From Rhea pennata (lineage: Eukaryota; Chordata; Aves; Rheiformes; Rheidae), in assembly GCF_028389875.1 (NCBI RefSeq), contig NW_026907698.1, forward strand, positions 464,186 through 528,185: a DNA stretch of 64,000 nucleotides, in the 5' to 3' direction. Shown one piece after another: positions 38,601 to 49,060 of this stretch. Every line of letters begins with the position of its first letter. Position 1 is the first letter of the stretch. Made by a program: the position numbers and the translations under genes. The notes under the pieces were generated by a model. The model saw nothing but the letters and a program-made list of their open reading frames with translations, ran no database searches and was not told the DNA's origin.

Positions 38601-41600
38601 AGGTAAAACCTTGCCTCGCGCACTCCAGAAGCTCCTTCAAGAAGTCCATGACCTCCGGTGTGATGTCACTCAAGGTTTTTTTCACTTCCATCAAGTCTTG
38701 GGTCATGTAGTTGAGTGGTTTGTTCTTGAATTCCTCTTCTTCCTGGAAAAAAAAAAAAAAAACAGAGATGTCCCCCAAACATGGCAATACCTTAGCCTCA
38801 AACTGAAACCTCTGCTTAAGTTCATCCCTCCTGGCTTCCCCAACAGACTCGAAGGGGCAGCCAGAAGCAGATTCCTTCCCCCTATCGCTCCATGTCAACG
38901 TCAGGACGGAAGCCACCACCTATGCTAGGACTTAATCCAAAGTCAAATCCTCAATGTGGTGCTTCCCCACCCAGCTCGGACACCCTGGTGCATCTCACAT
39001 ACGTATTTCGCCAGGTCAACGAGGCTCTGGAAATCCCCGTTGAGCTGCAGCATCTGCCGCAGGTCATCGATCATCTTGGCAACATTGACCACCTTCGACA
39101 GGGTCAGGTAGTTTTCGATCTTCTCCACTGCCATGGCGATCCAGGCTGCTTCGCCACTCGCCTTCCCTTCCGTGGCCTCCATGATTTTGAACTCCTTGGT
39201 GAGCTGACGCGTCTCGCCTAACAATGCCTCGAACTGGCTCTGCACGGCGCCCAGGCTGATGGAGAAGTTCTGGAGGGCCAGGTAGGTCTCCTGCAAGTCC
39301 TTGATAGCCAGCTTGTAAATTTTCTCTTGAACATCATCTATGGAGAGGACGATGTCTCCAGAGCCGGTGGCTTTGGCTTGCTCTGCTCGCAGCTTCCACA
39401 GTCTCCAGAAACACTGGCTTTCCTCTAAGCTGTGAATTTTCCCCATCATTTCTCTGTAGTGAGCAAGCAGGTGCTCCTGCGTGACACTCTTGCCATCCTT
39501 GGAGAAGCTCCTTACGGACACCTGATCCTTGAAGCTCTCTTTGTCTCTGATGCTCTTTTCCACAATGCTTTGGTCCACTAAAGCGGAGTGGAAGGAACAG
39601 ATGGATGCGCATCAGGTAACTGCTCAGCCCGGAAGCTGCCACTCTCCTTGTCACCCAAGACGCTCCCCATTGCTTCTCACACCAAAGCCAAGCACTGGGA
39701 CACCAAAACCCTTCTCTCAGCACGGAGAACCTTACGCCAGCACCCTGGGGGGCTTTTCTCCACCCCAAAAAAGCATTTCTATCTCCTTTGATGCCAGCTT
39801 TGCCCTTCTCTCTTCACCGCCCCTGGGACTGGTCGTCCCGGCTGAAACACATTCCCACCACCTGCCACCTTAACTATGATCTTACCTTTTTTTCATAAAA
39901 ATTAATTCCCCCAGCTCCACTTTGCTTTCCCTGCGAGGCAGATACCCCACAACTTCCTTTCCGCACCCTTTCCCCCTACTGATCAGAGCCAGTCGGCCGC
40001 AGAGGAGAGCCCCTTTCTTTCTTGAAGGGCTTCCTCATTGCCCTCTCACTCCCAATGCCTCGGAGGCTCTTTCGGGAGTTGGCTTCCCTTCCAAAATGGT
40101 GTAGGCAGTGCTGTTACGGTCACCAGTACCTTGCACCACGTCCGCCACGGCGCAGCAGAGCTGCAGGAACGCGCATCGTTGCTTCTTCAGCTTCTCCAGC
40201 TCCTTGTACTCCAGCTGCCTCGTGTCCAGCACTTTCGTGATGCAAATGGAGAAAGAGGAATCTGCAGAAAAAACAGAACAATATAAAACAGAAACAACCC
40301 ACCTGGGACCCAGAAACTAAGGGCTTTCTGAGGCAACCACTTGGAAAGAGAATTGCTGCTGAGAGCCCAAAAAATAAATAAATAAATTGCAATTTGAATT
40401 TGCAGAAAGCAGCGCTGGAGCCAGAAAGGGCAGCATCTCCCCGGGGGCTGCCCCAACGGTCTCACAGCTGCCAAAAACCCAAGTGTTCATGCCGAGACGT
40501 GCGGACGGACGTCACTCTCAGAGAAGAACTTGGAGGAGCTGCCCCATTCCCTCTGCTTTTAATTAAAAAAAAAACGGGATTCTGCAGCAAGGCAAGGCGA
40601 CATGCAACCAACAGAAGCGGCGAGAGGACACTATACAACTGAAGAAAGCCCTCGGCCGCTGCAATATTTGAACTGCTATCCAGCGTTTTCACTCTTTCCT
40701 GGTTTTCTAGATTAAAAAATGCTGCTGTGTTCAACTATTACATTTTTCCCCTTCATTTTTTAACTTTCTTCACAGAGAACCAGTCATTTCCTTTGCTATT
40801 GAGATACTTCTTCAGTGGATATATTTCCTACCGGCCGCGTAATGCAGGAAAACACCCCTGTGCCACAAACCCGGGAACTTACCACAGACGCAGAGCATCT
40901 TCTTGAAGAGCTCTCTGTGCCGTAAGATGCGGGACAGAATGTTGCAAGGGATGTCTCCAGAGAAGAGACGATACCCCATGAAGCAGGTCAGCTCGGACAC
41001 GCTGAGAAGAAGGGCTTCGGCCCTGTTGCTGATGCGAAGGCATTGCTTCTGCTCTGGGGTGTCTGCAAAATTAGACGGACGCCTGGTGAGGGCTGTGGCG
41101 GCGGTGGCCGAAGCAGCAAAGTCCCTCCTATGCTTCGTCTGAACCCAGATCCTCCAGGAGATCTAGCACTACCCAGCAACTCCTCTGGCTCGTGGAGAGC
41201 AAGGAGAGCTGTGACTCCGGTGCAAGGCCGCATAAAAACTCTCTTTTTTGGGGGGGAGACCAAAGCGTTTCCCTTGGCCTGAAACGCAACATCTCAGAGA
41301 ACCAGCTCTAGGTGTCCCCACCCAAGTTGGGGCACCCGATTCCAGTGAACATGGAGGGGTCCTGAGATAGGCAAGGGAACCGAGGAGGGTGGATGGAAGG
41401 AGCTGGCCTGGCTTCTCCTGGCCAAGAGGAGGTGATGGGGTAAACCCACCACGGCCTACAACTGCTAGAAAGCAGCGGTGAAGCCAACAGAGCCTTACTT
41501 TTCTCAGTAAGAAGGACTGCCCCCTCAATGGCCCAGGCAGAGCTGGGCCAACATCAGCCTCAGATCAGCCCACTAAGGCTTTTCTTGGCCCACTTGGGTC

Positions 41601-44600
41601 TTGAAACCCTCCAAGGATGGTCAATCTAACACATGACTGTCCTTGCAAGGGCAGATCCTGGCTCCTTCATTTTGAGGTTGAGGGATGTGCTTTGTGAGCC
41701 CACATCGAAGCAATGTTTCAACAGGGAAGAACAGAAAAAGAAATCGAGATGTTCTTGGCTCCTGAAACATCTGTTTTCCCGACTGAGAGAATTTCTCCCC
41801 TCCTTCCCTTCCCAACTTGAAAGACCCCTGCAAGTCAGCAAGTTCTTGCCTTCCCTTCTAGCGACACAAAGCATCAAAGCCCATTTCACCCAGCTCCGAT
41901 ACCAGACCTGGGATGGTGCCTCGGAGCCTGGCTCATTTGACGCCCTCTGAAGCTCTCTTCCCCACCTGTAACTTCATGAAAACCACTTGTGGGGACACTC
42001 ACGGATGATGGAGAGCAGATCACAGATGCCCGGTGACCTCAGCAGGCTTGCCAGAACAGAGTCGGTGCCCGCACTGAAGCACTGCGTGCTTTCCAACTCG
42101 TTCATCTCCGAGAATGTCTTCTCGATGATGGCGGACAGGACCCTCCCCACGCTCGGCTTCTTCGTCTTGATGAACTTGGAGATCGTTTGCCACAACTTGG
42201 AGTCCTGCAAGGATGAGATGGTTGCTGCTCTCGCCTCTGCCGCGCTCTTAAACCTGCCACAGGGCAAGAAATCTGGGGCAGAAAAGCAGGAAAAGACGCT
42301 TCTGGCCATTCCAGCGGCAGCTCATAGCCAGGGATGCCATACCTCGCTTTGCTTCTGGACCTTGACGCACTGGATGAGGTGGTCGGCAAAGCAGCGCTCC
42401 AGCTCCGTGTCGCAGTGCCGGTCCATGCGGACAAAGGCGCAGTAGAAGTCCACGAGGTGGTTGTCGTCCACCTGTGGCCAGGGCAGCGCTCAAGGAGCAG
42501 CCGCTTTCCGAGGCCCTTGCCCAAAGCCATGGGGTTCTCCCAGGATTGTCCCCTTTGCACCAGCCAAGGAGCTGGTTGATCGAGGTCCCGTTGCCAAAGC
42601 AGGGACCAAGGCCAGAAAGAGTGTCCCGAAGAGCCATGTGGGCCTCATTGCCTGTGAGAGGAGGGATCGCTGCTGACTCACCTTCTTCAGCCACTCTTCA
42701 AACATGCCATAGATGAGGTTCTGCCATTTCTGGATCCACTCCATGCAGAGCAGCTTCAGCGAGAAGAGCTTCTGCCAGGACTGCGGAGGAGAGATCCCAC
42801 CAGCTGGCCACCTCGGGCCAGTTGTGGAGTGCTGGGTTTCCTTCAGAGCCACCTTGGTGGGATCTCCTCACTTACCTCAGTTTCCTTCAGGAAGCACTTC
42901 TCGTCCATGGATGGCTTGGGCAAGTGTTTCCTGAGCCAGGGTACTGCAAACTCACTGAACTCCTTAAACCTCTCCACAGAGCTCAAGAGTTGAAATTCCT
43001 GGGGAAATGAGAGAGGAGATGAGCTGCCGGTGTCAGGGTGCCAGGTCCTCCTCTTGGCTTCCGATTCACCATGTGGAAGGAACGTTACAGCTGCCAGAGC
43101 AAAACCCGAGCACTCCTTTCCCCACTGCCATGTGTTGGTAACCAACATGGAGCTCGGAATCGTCCATGGAAGGAGAAGGTTGGAGCAGCCTGAAATGCTC
43201 CTGGCGTCCCCCGCCCCTCTTCATCCATCTCCAGAGATGAGTCAGACGCCGCCAGCGAAAGCCACCGAGGAAGCAGGGCCGGGACACAGAGGGGGTGACT
43301 GCACACTGGGCTGCTGTTCCTCCAGCTGGCTGGTCACCTCAGGAACCTCCTTGGCCAAAGCAGAGTGGCTGCATCTCCCCCTGGGCACCACCACCCTCGG
43401 TTTCTACCTGATTTTCTTGCAGTGCCCCTGTGATGCAGGTGAACATCTCCAGCATCTGCAGCAGGATAATGGTAGAGCTGGTCGGCATGAGTTTCCAGTG
43501 CTGCCAGGAGACCATGAGCAACATGTAGACCAAGCTGAGACACTGCAGGGCCTTGTCCTCATCCAGTAGCTGCAGATGATGCTCTGCTGAGCCTGATGGG
43601 CACCTGTGGACGTGGGAAAAGGACCTAAGCCGGCACACACTGGCTTTCGCCTGGGCCATCCCATCCCAAATCCTCTCTGGAGGTGTTGCGACACCTTCTG
43701 CTCTCCAGAAATCAGCACTTACAGCTCCTGGAGCCAGGATTTCATCCTTATGGTGATGCTCGAGAGAGCCACATTGAGGTCTTCCTCCTGGAAAGTGAGC
43801 AGAAACTTCGGCTGGGGATGAATGTGAGAACACTTCCACCCCCAGAGCCTCGCACACTCAGATGCATGCAGCTTTCCAGCAGGATTTCTGAGCCAAGGAC
43901 ATCTGGCTTTGTTTTTTTGCTGCTGTTTTATTTTTAATTAATGACAAAAGGCCAATGCCCCCAAATTTCCGTCTGGGAAGTCAATAAAAGCAACTGCATT
44001 CGCATGAAAAACTCTCTCCAGCTAAATAAGTGAGAACTAAGTTCTGACCACTACATCCAACTTTGAGTTTAAAGAAAAATCAACTTCTCCCCGAAATTAC
44101 AAATTTTGCCTCCTTCTGCTTGCCCCAGACACCTTTCCCCACAGCACTGGATTAAAATTATCCAAACGCAACATTTCCAAGCTGTTCTCCAACTGAGCTG
44201 CTCCACCTCCCACTCCCCAAACTCAAGGATTCTACCCTAACTCCAGGTTTTTAGGTTTCGCTCTTGGAACCAGACCCACAGTAAGGGCCAGAAAAGCTAA
44301 CGAGAAGCTCGTCATCTGCCCCATGCATCGGCTGTTACCCTTACGTGCATGTGCGTGGAGGTCGTGATGGTGTCGATGATTTGGTGGTGCAAGGTCTCCA
44401 GGAGGAGCTGAGGTGGAAGCTGAAGAGCGAGCAAGGGCTCCTTGGAGAAGTTCTTCAGTGCCAACATCTCCAGGACCTGCTGTGCCAGTGGGGCACAGCT
44501 ACTGATGAAGGATTTGTGGGCGCTCATCATGGAGAGGACTTCTCTGCCAAAGTGAATGGACACCAGGTGGACTTTGAAGCATCAGGAGGCACTTTGGTGC

Positions 44601-47493
44601 CATCTGAGATGCACCTCGTCTGGAGGACTTCCACTGGCAGGATGGTTTGTTACCCTGATCCAGCTGCCTTCTGAGACCCACCTCTGCTTCTTGTCATCGT
44701 TCCGGAGCTTCAGGATGGCTTTTGAAGGAATGGCTTGGGAAAGGAAGGGGTCCTCCGGCTCCGTCAGGGCATACAGCAGCGGGATCAGCCAGATCAACAA
44801 GGTGCTGCTGCTATCGCGAAGGCAAATTTCCTTCAGAGCTGTAATGTAGCTTCTGCCAAGACAAGAGTCCCCCAAAACGTCCTGTTTTGTGGTCAAACTG
44901 CTCATATGACATCGGTGGGAACCACATGGTGAGAGAGGACGACATCTATCCCCGCACCCCCGTCTAGGATTTTGTATTTTTAGCATTTAGCTCACAGCTC
45001 TGCAGCGGTGCATGGAGGTGGAGGACAGAGCTTGGAGCTAGAGACCTTTGTGGTGGACAGGAAGAGGACAACCAATGAGCTCCACCAGGTTGCCTACAAT
45101 GGCCTTTTGGGGTAAATATTAGGGCCAGCAGAACTCAGGGCTCTCCTTGCATGGGAGACCTCGTGGAGAGGAACAGGGTTCATGGTGGCAACAGCAAGAA
45201 GGTCCTGGTTGAGCCATCTCCCACGTCTGACACCCGTTTGGCAGAGCTAATGGTCCGACACATCTACTTACTGCTTCTGTCGCAGGTCCTGGAATTTGCT
45301 TGGGAAGGTGCTGATGAACTGGAGCAGCTTTTCTGCCTTGGAGATGGCCTTGGAGCTCAATGAGACATTGTAGCAAAAAGCAATGCGAAAGGCAAAGAGC
45401 AGCCTGGGAAGCTCCTGCTCCTCCATCCTGAGTTGCTCGATGACCTCATTCACGAACATGCACATGTTGTCTTTCATCTGTGCAATGAGAACGAGGAGGA
45501 AGAGCTTCACCAAGATGGCCAGGACAACCTAGGTGCCGGCTGTCCAAGCTCTAAGTGGGAGTTGGGTGGGGTGGGGAGAGAAAGGGGCCACTCCCTGAAC
45601 CTAGTGGGTGGCAAGAGCACCCAAAAGAAGGTGGTTCAGCTTTGGGGGCTTCTCAAGCCAGGGTTTGACGTCCTGCCGTGGGCTCCAAAGACGTTCTCCT
45701 TCGGACCTCTCCTCTGGAGCTGCTCCCCGAGGATGCCGTGCAGGCACCTACCGCTTCCTTATCCGAATGATAACAAGTCGCCGAGGCTTCGCCCTGCTCT
45801 GCATCCCACAAGAAGACGTCGAAGCTCTTGCTGTAGCTCTCCAGCTTCCCTGCCATCTCCTCTATGGCCTCCCAGGACTTGGGGCAGTTGAGGAAGTTGC
45901 ACACCAGGTGTTTTGTGATCTTGTTGCTGACTGACTTCCTGACGCCAGTGAACCAGCTGCTGTTTCTTTTGGAGGGGAAGCAGCATTCAGGGTTTCCAAA
46001 CAGGGTCCATGTTTCTGGGGGGAAAGCCAAGATCATGGAAGAACCTCCAACCTCACTAAATACTCCTCATCCGAGACAGCCCCAGTTGGTTTCGAACCAA
46101 GCGACTTTAAACCTAGAGACTGAAAATGCTCAGGACAGGAGAACGCTTCTGCTTCGAGAGAAAAAGGCATTTTATAATCAGCAAAACAGGAGAACTCAGA
46201 GCAACCTACAGCCAAGGCTGGCTCCTCTACTCCTGATGCTTACCTCCCACTCTGATCTTCTCCCTGGGCACCTCAATGATGCGATGTAACTGATTGTCTG
46301 GGCTTTTGAGGTCCTTTAGGTAAATCTGCTCCAGTTCACACTCTTGGGTCTTGCGGAATTTGTCGAGGAGGGCGTATTTGTAAAAAATGGGGCCTTTCTT
46401 CAGGTCGGCAATGGGGATCCTCGCATAGCCTGTGAGCAGCCGTTCCCTAGAGGAGCAAACAGAGGGGAGGGAGTCCAAACAGTGGTGAGAGCTCCAGAAG
46501 CACTGTCGAGGTCAACCCCAAGTGGACTTCAGCTGTGTGGACCTGCCCATGAGGTGGGAGCGAGGGGCCAGCAGCGGTCACATGGCAGCCTGAGAAGTTC
46601 ACTGAGATGTTCACGGCCGATGGTGGGACCCAAAATTGAGGTGTCGTGAGAAAGGACAACACCCCAACCCAGACCTTCAATAACTAACGCCGGTTTGGAG
46701 GTCCAGATCCCACCCAGGAGACCAAGCCACACAGGACACATCCAGGGCACCGGCACTGAGGTTGTGCCAGCCTGGGAGAGCGGAGCCCTCGCAGGTACAT
46801 CCCGTTGGTGGACATCCAACTCTCTGTCTCTCACCTTTTGTCCACTTTGGCGAACTCGAGGTAGCGCCCCGGCTGCTTGTAGAAGACCACACAGATTTTG
46901 CTCTTGCTCTCATCGAAGCTGGAATCCTTGGAGAGGATGATCATGAAGTTCAACGTCATGGTCTCCTCCGCCTGGAGGCTTCTTCCAAAGAGATACGGGC
47001 TGTGCTCGCAAATGCTGGGAAAAGAAACGGCGGCCAGATCAACAATGGGCCAAGGCCACCGAGCCGCCCGCACCGTCATCCCCAGCCCTGGGCAACCGCG
47101 TCCCATCAGAGCAGACAGTGCCACTGACCTGCCGTGGGCTCTCAGTGCCTCTCCGCTCGGCTGCTTGTCTGCAATGGAGAATGGTGCCATTAAAGCTGGA
47201 CGAAATGGTGTGTTTGTGTGTGGGGAAATATGGATGCGGATTTGGGGAGGAGAGCCCCAACCCACCTGGCATGGGCCTACAGGAAGGAGCATCCCAACCA
47301 CCCCAGAATTTGCGGCAGAGACCCGGGGAAGGCGGAAGATGCCCTTGGCAGTACCTCCAGGCTCGGCATGTCCCTGTTTCCAGCTTTCTGTGCTTTCGTC
47401 CACTCTCGGTGGAGTGTCCAGGACCTTTTTCTTGGGAGAAGAAAAGTTTGGGAGACTTCTGGCAGAAGTCAAAAGCAGGTCCAACTCTTTTGC
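12098..47493 (-). CDS. RNF213-like: RNF213-like AAA+ / RING E3 ubiquitin ligase, 63 exons, 5' end missing
   Basis: RNF213 (mysterin) is a giant cytosolic dynein-like AAA+ ATPase and ubiquitin ligase linked to innate defence, lipid droplets and vascular biology. I assembled 63 minus-strand exons with GT donors and AG acceptors. Reading phase matches at every one of the 62 introns, giving 14,649 nt: 4,882 residues and a TAA at 12100-12098. No stop or frameshift was found, so the gene appears functional. Residue numbers used here count from the first codon of the 47355-47493 exon. Domains in order are: CBM20-like (about 60-190), helical stalk (to about 1300), AAA+ core (about 1300-3100), linker, RING (3736-3794), degenerate RZ finger (4187-4220) and helical C-terminus. 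Human RNF213 has about 5,200 residues. The shortfall is mainly the disordered N-terminus with its initiator, which I could not locate. Many differences from human RNF213 suggest a paralogue or a fast-evolving orthologue. Exon coordinates are in the sub-entries. Confidence 0.9.
12376..12740. repeat. Minisatellite, 36-bp unit, intronic
   Basis: About ten copies of a 36-bp unit containing 'ggtcagtgaag', 'ccctcaa' and 'ggtggcc' occur. Because 36 is a multiple of three, a plus-strand frame of 136 codons stays open as a 12-residue repeat. It lies in the last intron of the RNF213-like gene, between exons 13030-13190 and 12098-12290, so it is not a gene. Confidence 0.85.
14465..14613. repeat. Minisatellite, about 19-bp unit, abutting a splice donor
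   Basis: About eight copies of a unit like 'ggcccctttcctacgtggt' occur. On the coding (minus) strand each copy contains a GTAGGAAAGG stretch, and the donor of exon 14611-14688 is GTAGGAAAGG itself. The array therefore seems to have grown out of the splice-donor sequence. Confidence 0.85.
14782..14801. repeat. Poly(C) tract
   Basis: A run of about 20 cytosines in an intron of the RNF213-like gene. Its length is likely unreliable. Confidence 0.9.
17787..18829 (-). CDS. RNF213-like: RNF213-like: degenerate RZ-type zinc finger exons
   Basis: Exons 18748-18829, 18436-18470 (35 nt), 18071-18165 and 17787-17937. In human RNF213 the RZ finger and the segment after it form the part thought to pass ubiquitin to substrate; zinc ligands are C4451, H4455, C4471 and C4474, and C4516 is the proposed acceptor cysteine. 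Here the motif reads W-T-C-Q-C-G-S-Y, then R-C-G, C-T-C-G and G-G-I-R-H. The first Cys (4189 in this numbering), the Cys before Gly (4200) and the later His (4220) are kept. The position of H4455 is Ser 4193, and C-x2-C has become C-x-C (4209, 4211). Around the expected C4516 equivalent the sequence is RRNDLERS, with no Cys until 4260. Zinc binding, if any, must use a different ligand set. Confidence 0.85.
19131..21764 (-). CDS. RNF213-like: RNF213-like: exons between RING and RZ finger
   Basis: Seven exons in phase: 21586-21764, 21411-21507, 21204-21318, 20816-20999, 19953-20158, 19521-19622 and 19131-19346. They encode the helical E3 shell that separates the RING from the RZ region in RNF213. 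Matches to human include FFVEFVTV for FFVDLVST, LSPFEE for LSPFND, SSLLKLLLRC for SVILKLLLKY and a Trp-x9-10-Arg-x-Leu segment. Intron 20159-20815 is ordinary and contains a short imperfect repeat near 20690-20755. Confidence 0.85.
22152..22325 (-). CDS. RNF213-like: RNF213-like: RING finger exon
   Basis: This single exon codes residues 3736-3794 of the assembled protein and holds a complete C3HC4-type RING: C-x2-C (CKSC), then C-x-H-x2-C-x2-C (CSHIFCTQC), then C-x2-C (CKIC). All eight zinc ligands are present with spacing close to human RNF213 (CSIC, CDHVHCLRC, CPYC). The RING normally recruits a ubiquitin-loaded E2. In RNF213 the RING is reported to be dispensable for some activity, which depends on the RZ region instead, and that is notable because the RZ region is altered here. 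The acceptor and donor are clean (TTGCAG before, GTATCG after). Confidence 0.93.
22434..29571 (-). CDS. RNF213-like: RNF213-like: exons between AAA4 and the RING
   Basis: Fourteen exons in phase: 29438-29571, 29206-29301, 28503-28618, 28162-28290, 27564-27628, 26984-27131, 26457-26598, 25973-26146, 25469-25602, 24998-25155, 24039-24242, 23305-23498, 22639-22759 and 22434-22534. The first four cover the end of the AAA core, with LNQFDTEYAFRQDLR (human LQQFDTEYSFLKEVR) and SIHLDDL (human SVHIDDL). The 65-nt exon 27564-27628 encodes a short acidic linker in place of the longer acidic insert of human RNF213. Later exons carry SRF, REW and FSWxxKxYLxExW matches. The intron at 24243-24997 contains a 41-bp minisatellite. 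Confidence 0.87.
24575..24935. repeat. Minisatellite, 41-bp unit, intronic
   Basis: About nine copies of a unit containing 'atggtggtggagccat', 'ctaaccccac' and 'gagctatctttgtc' occur, head to tail. It lies in the intron between exons 24998-25155 and 24039-24242 of the RNF213-like gene. The proximal copies carry 'catataaccc' instead of 'catctaaccc'. Confidence 0.85.
27850..27925. repeat. Short intronic tandem repeat, about 36 bp, 2 copies
   Basis: The segment 'atgagaaatctgatgggc' with flanking 'ctca' occurs twice in succession and a third, partial copy follows. It lies in an intron of the RNF213-like gene. Confidence 0.65.
29920..33486 (-). CDS. RNF213-like: RNF213-like: giant 3,567-nt exon with AAA3 and AAA4
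   Basis: This exon alone encodes residues 1909-3097 and matches human RNF213's single large internal exon in size and content. The first complete ATPase site has Walker A GETGCGKT (32583-32560) and Walker B VLFFDEAN (32394-32371). The second has GKPGSSKS (31557-31534) and VVLLDEIG (31344-31321). Conserved stretches include FQCSPHS, ISNWALDPAKMNRG, GSGFP and YVDLGLGTHRVK. In RNF213 these two modules bind and hydrolyse ATP and drive assembly. All key Walker residues are intact, so ATPase function is expected. The acceptor is CTTTTTAG and the donor is CAG followed by GTACTC. Frames on the opposite strand here are shadows. Confidence 0.95.
34042..36666 (-). CDS. RNF213-like: RNF213-like: start of AAA+ core, with P-loop split by an intron
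   Basis: Exons 35196-36666 (1,471 nt), 34566-34759 and 34042-34197 cover residues 1302-1908. A Walker A-like P-loop, SERAGMGKSLFV, is split: SERAGMG ends exon 35196-36666 (phase 1) and GKSLFV begins 34566-34759. This corresponds to SERAGVGKSLYV of human RNF213 (AAA2). Upstream, LPTYDEVLVCTP and NFFTARQLFYL match human LPTYDEVLLCTP and NFYTAEQLVYL. No clear Walker B follows in this module, so its nucleotide use is uncertain. Confidence 0.92.
37539..46014 (-). CDS. RNF213-like: RNF213-like: stalk region exons
   Basis: Seventeen exons in phase: 45752-46014, 45272-45477, 44682-44852, 44345-44543, 43723-43787, 43408-43603, 42876-42998, 42682-42780, 42343-42471, 42003-42204, 40883-41062, 40130-40261, 39003-39577, 38577-38742, 38218-38435, 37902-38039 and 37539-37817. 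They encode the long alpha-helical stalk. Human-like anchors are VFVDLASVSAGGNEKDIDRV (human ASISAGENDIDVDRV), HGSVERSSI, INGNGIF and LTELQNKLMLIATKAD. Phase shows that exon 42003-42204 starts after the TTGCAG at 42205-42210; a longer open frame to 42251 would break the frame. Confidence 0.86.
46244..47493 (-). CDS. RNF213-like: RNF213-like: most N-terminal exons found (CBM20-like domain)
   Basis: Exons 47355-47493, 47129-47168 (40 nt), 46835-47014 and 46244-46446. The first two encode a polar, probably disordered linker. The next two encode a beta-rich segment (MTLNFMIILSKDSSF to FYKYALLDKF and ELEQIYL) that aligns with the CBM20-like carbohydrate-binding domain of human RNF213 (VTVFFHAIISLHFPF to IPYKYVIYNG and YEFIY). 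The exon at 47355-47493 starts with an acceptor (TTTTCCAG) in phase 0 and has no initiator ATG, and a TAG lies just upstream in frame. At least one further 5' exon must exist. The Cys-rich N-terminal zinc ribbon of human RNF213 was not found. Confidence 0.8.
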
Positions 47494-47578
47494 CTGGAAA
47501 ACTCCCTAAATCCCGCGTGCCAGAGGCAGGGAAAATCCAGCCCTTGCAGCCAGCAATTCCCACTGGATCTGGGCTCAC

Positions 47579-47671
47579 TCTCCCGGTGTCTTTTTCCCTC
47601 TGCTCACTGGGCTCTTGTGGTCCCCGGGACTCCACATCTCCAACGTTCCCGTCACTCCCTTGGGATGGCAG
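47579..47671 (-). CDS. Possible additional 5' exon of the RNF213-like gene
   Basis: A 93-nt minus-strand segment lies between a weak acceptor (GTGCTAG) and a good donor (GGGAGA followed by GTGAGC). It starts and ends in phase 0, so it would join exon 47355-47493 without a shift, adding 31 polar, acidic residues (ending EPSEQREKDTGR) like the disordered N-terminus of RNF213. It has no ATG, and the acceptor lacks a strong pyrimidine tract. This is a guess only. Confidence 0.3.
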
Positions 47672-48549
47672 CTAGCACTCGGATAACTCTCCTCCTGCAT
47701 CCGCAAAGGCTGCGGGAGCTCCGGGAGCGAGCATATCTGGAAAAACTGGCGGATAATTTGCCAGCTGTGTTATTCCGGCCACAGTCAGAGTGTGAACTCC
47801 CAGCAGAGGGCCCAATGAGGGGGAAGCGGCCGTTTTGGGAATGCTGAGCCCGCCAGAGGAACCTCCGCTCCGTAAAAAAATGCCCCAAAACATTCCCATT
47901 CGTGCACCGCAATCTCCAAGTGGCTGGGAATGGGCTCTTCTCCGGCCTGAAATATTTTAAATTTGGGAGGGCAAAAAGCCTCATTTGCTGCTTGGCCTCA
48001 CTCTGCTCTCTGGCCGCTGGATATTATGGATAACGATGGAAAAATACTCACCTCACTTCCCACAGCGTCAACAGGGGATGACCTGGCCTCCTGAAAGTCT
48101 CCTCCGGAAATATCCGCAGCTTCCTTCTGGAGGCTCTCTAAAAGCAAACCGGAGCGATTTTTCTCTCTTTCCCTCTGGGTTAATTAATTGGAAGCAAACG
48201 AATCCGCCCTGAAACACGACACCGAGCGACAGCCCGGGACAGGAGCGGCGAGCTCCTCTCCAACCGTTTTTCCGCATTATTCCCGTCGCCATACCCAGAG
48301 TGTCAGGCAGCATCACCCAGGAACGGTTGCTGCTGTCACTCCCAGCATCCCTGCATTCCTGTGGGAAGGAGTTTTAGGAGTGAGCTGCCGCCCAAGGGGG
48401 AATTTTGCTCCGGTGCCTCGGAGCTGAGGGAAAATTCCCATGGAATGGAGCAGTCGGCCGTACCAGGAAATCCACTCCGAAAGCATCAGCATGGTGGTTC
48501 TCTCCAGGTGGCTGCTGGGTGGGAGCCTCCAAAGGCGACATTCCTGCAG
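47672..48549. other. Upstream flank of the RNF213-like gene; no gene recognised
   Basis: Short frames occur on both strands, but none resembles a known protein or the missing RNF213 N-terminus. Scattered CpG is present, but there is no clear CpG island, TATA box or initiator that I can support. Promoter and first exon could lie here or beyond the satellite. Confidence 0.4.
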
Positions 48550-49060
48550 CCAGGAAGAGTGCACGAGTTTTGCTAAAGTTGCCAGGGAATTTTGCAAAAC
48601 CGCTGGGGAATTTTGCAAAAATGCTAAGGAATTTTACAAAATCGCCAGGGAATTTTTCCAAAACTCTGCAGAATTTTGTAAAACCACCAGGGAATTTTGC
48701 AAAACCACCAGGGAATTTTGCAAAGATGCTGAGGTGTTCTGCAAAACTAGCGGGGAATTTTGCAAAGATACCAAGGAAATTTGCAAAACCGCCAGGGAAT
48801 TTTGCAAAAATGCCGAGGAATTTTGTAAAACCACTGGCGAATTTTGCAAAAATGCCAGGGAATTTTACAAATATGCTGCAGAATTTTGCAAAAATACTGA
48901 GGAATTTTGCAAAACTAGCGGGGAATTTTGGAAAGATGCCAAGGAAATTTGCAAAACTGCTTGGGAATTTTGCAAAAATGCTGCAGAATGTGGAAAAAAT
49001 GCTGGGGAATTTGGCAAAAATGCCAAGGAATGTTGCAAAACCACTGGGAAATTTTGCAGA
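48550..49060. repeat. Minisatellite, 21-bp unit with palindromic core
   Basis: About 24 copies of 'gaattttgcaaaaatgccagg'-like 21-mers (the third-from-last positions vary) occur. The core TTTTGCAAAA is a perfect 10-bp palindrome and is kept in most copies, with variants such as TTTTGTAAAA and TTTTACAAAA. A period divisible by three keeps three overlapping frames open for 271-294 codons (heptad-like EFCKNAE, NFAKMLR and FAKFPGG repeats). None has gene-like context. Confidence 0.9.

Noticed and set aside
42205-42251. Longer version of exon 42003-42204, using an acceptor at 42251
   Set aside because: It would bring in an immediate TAA or a phase break from the previous exon. The TTGCAG acceptor at 42205-42210 fits phase 0.
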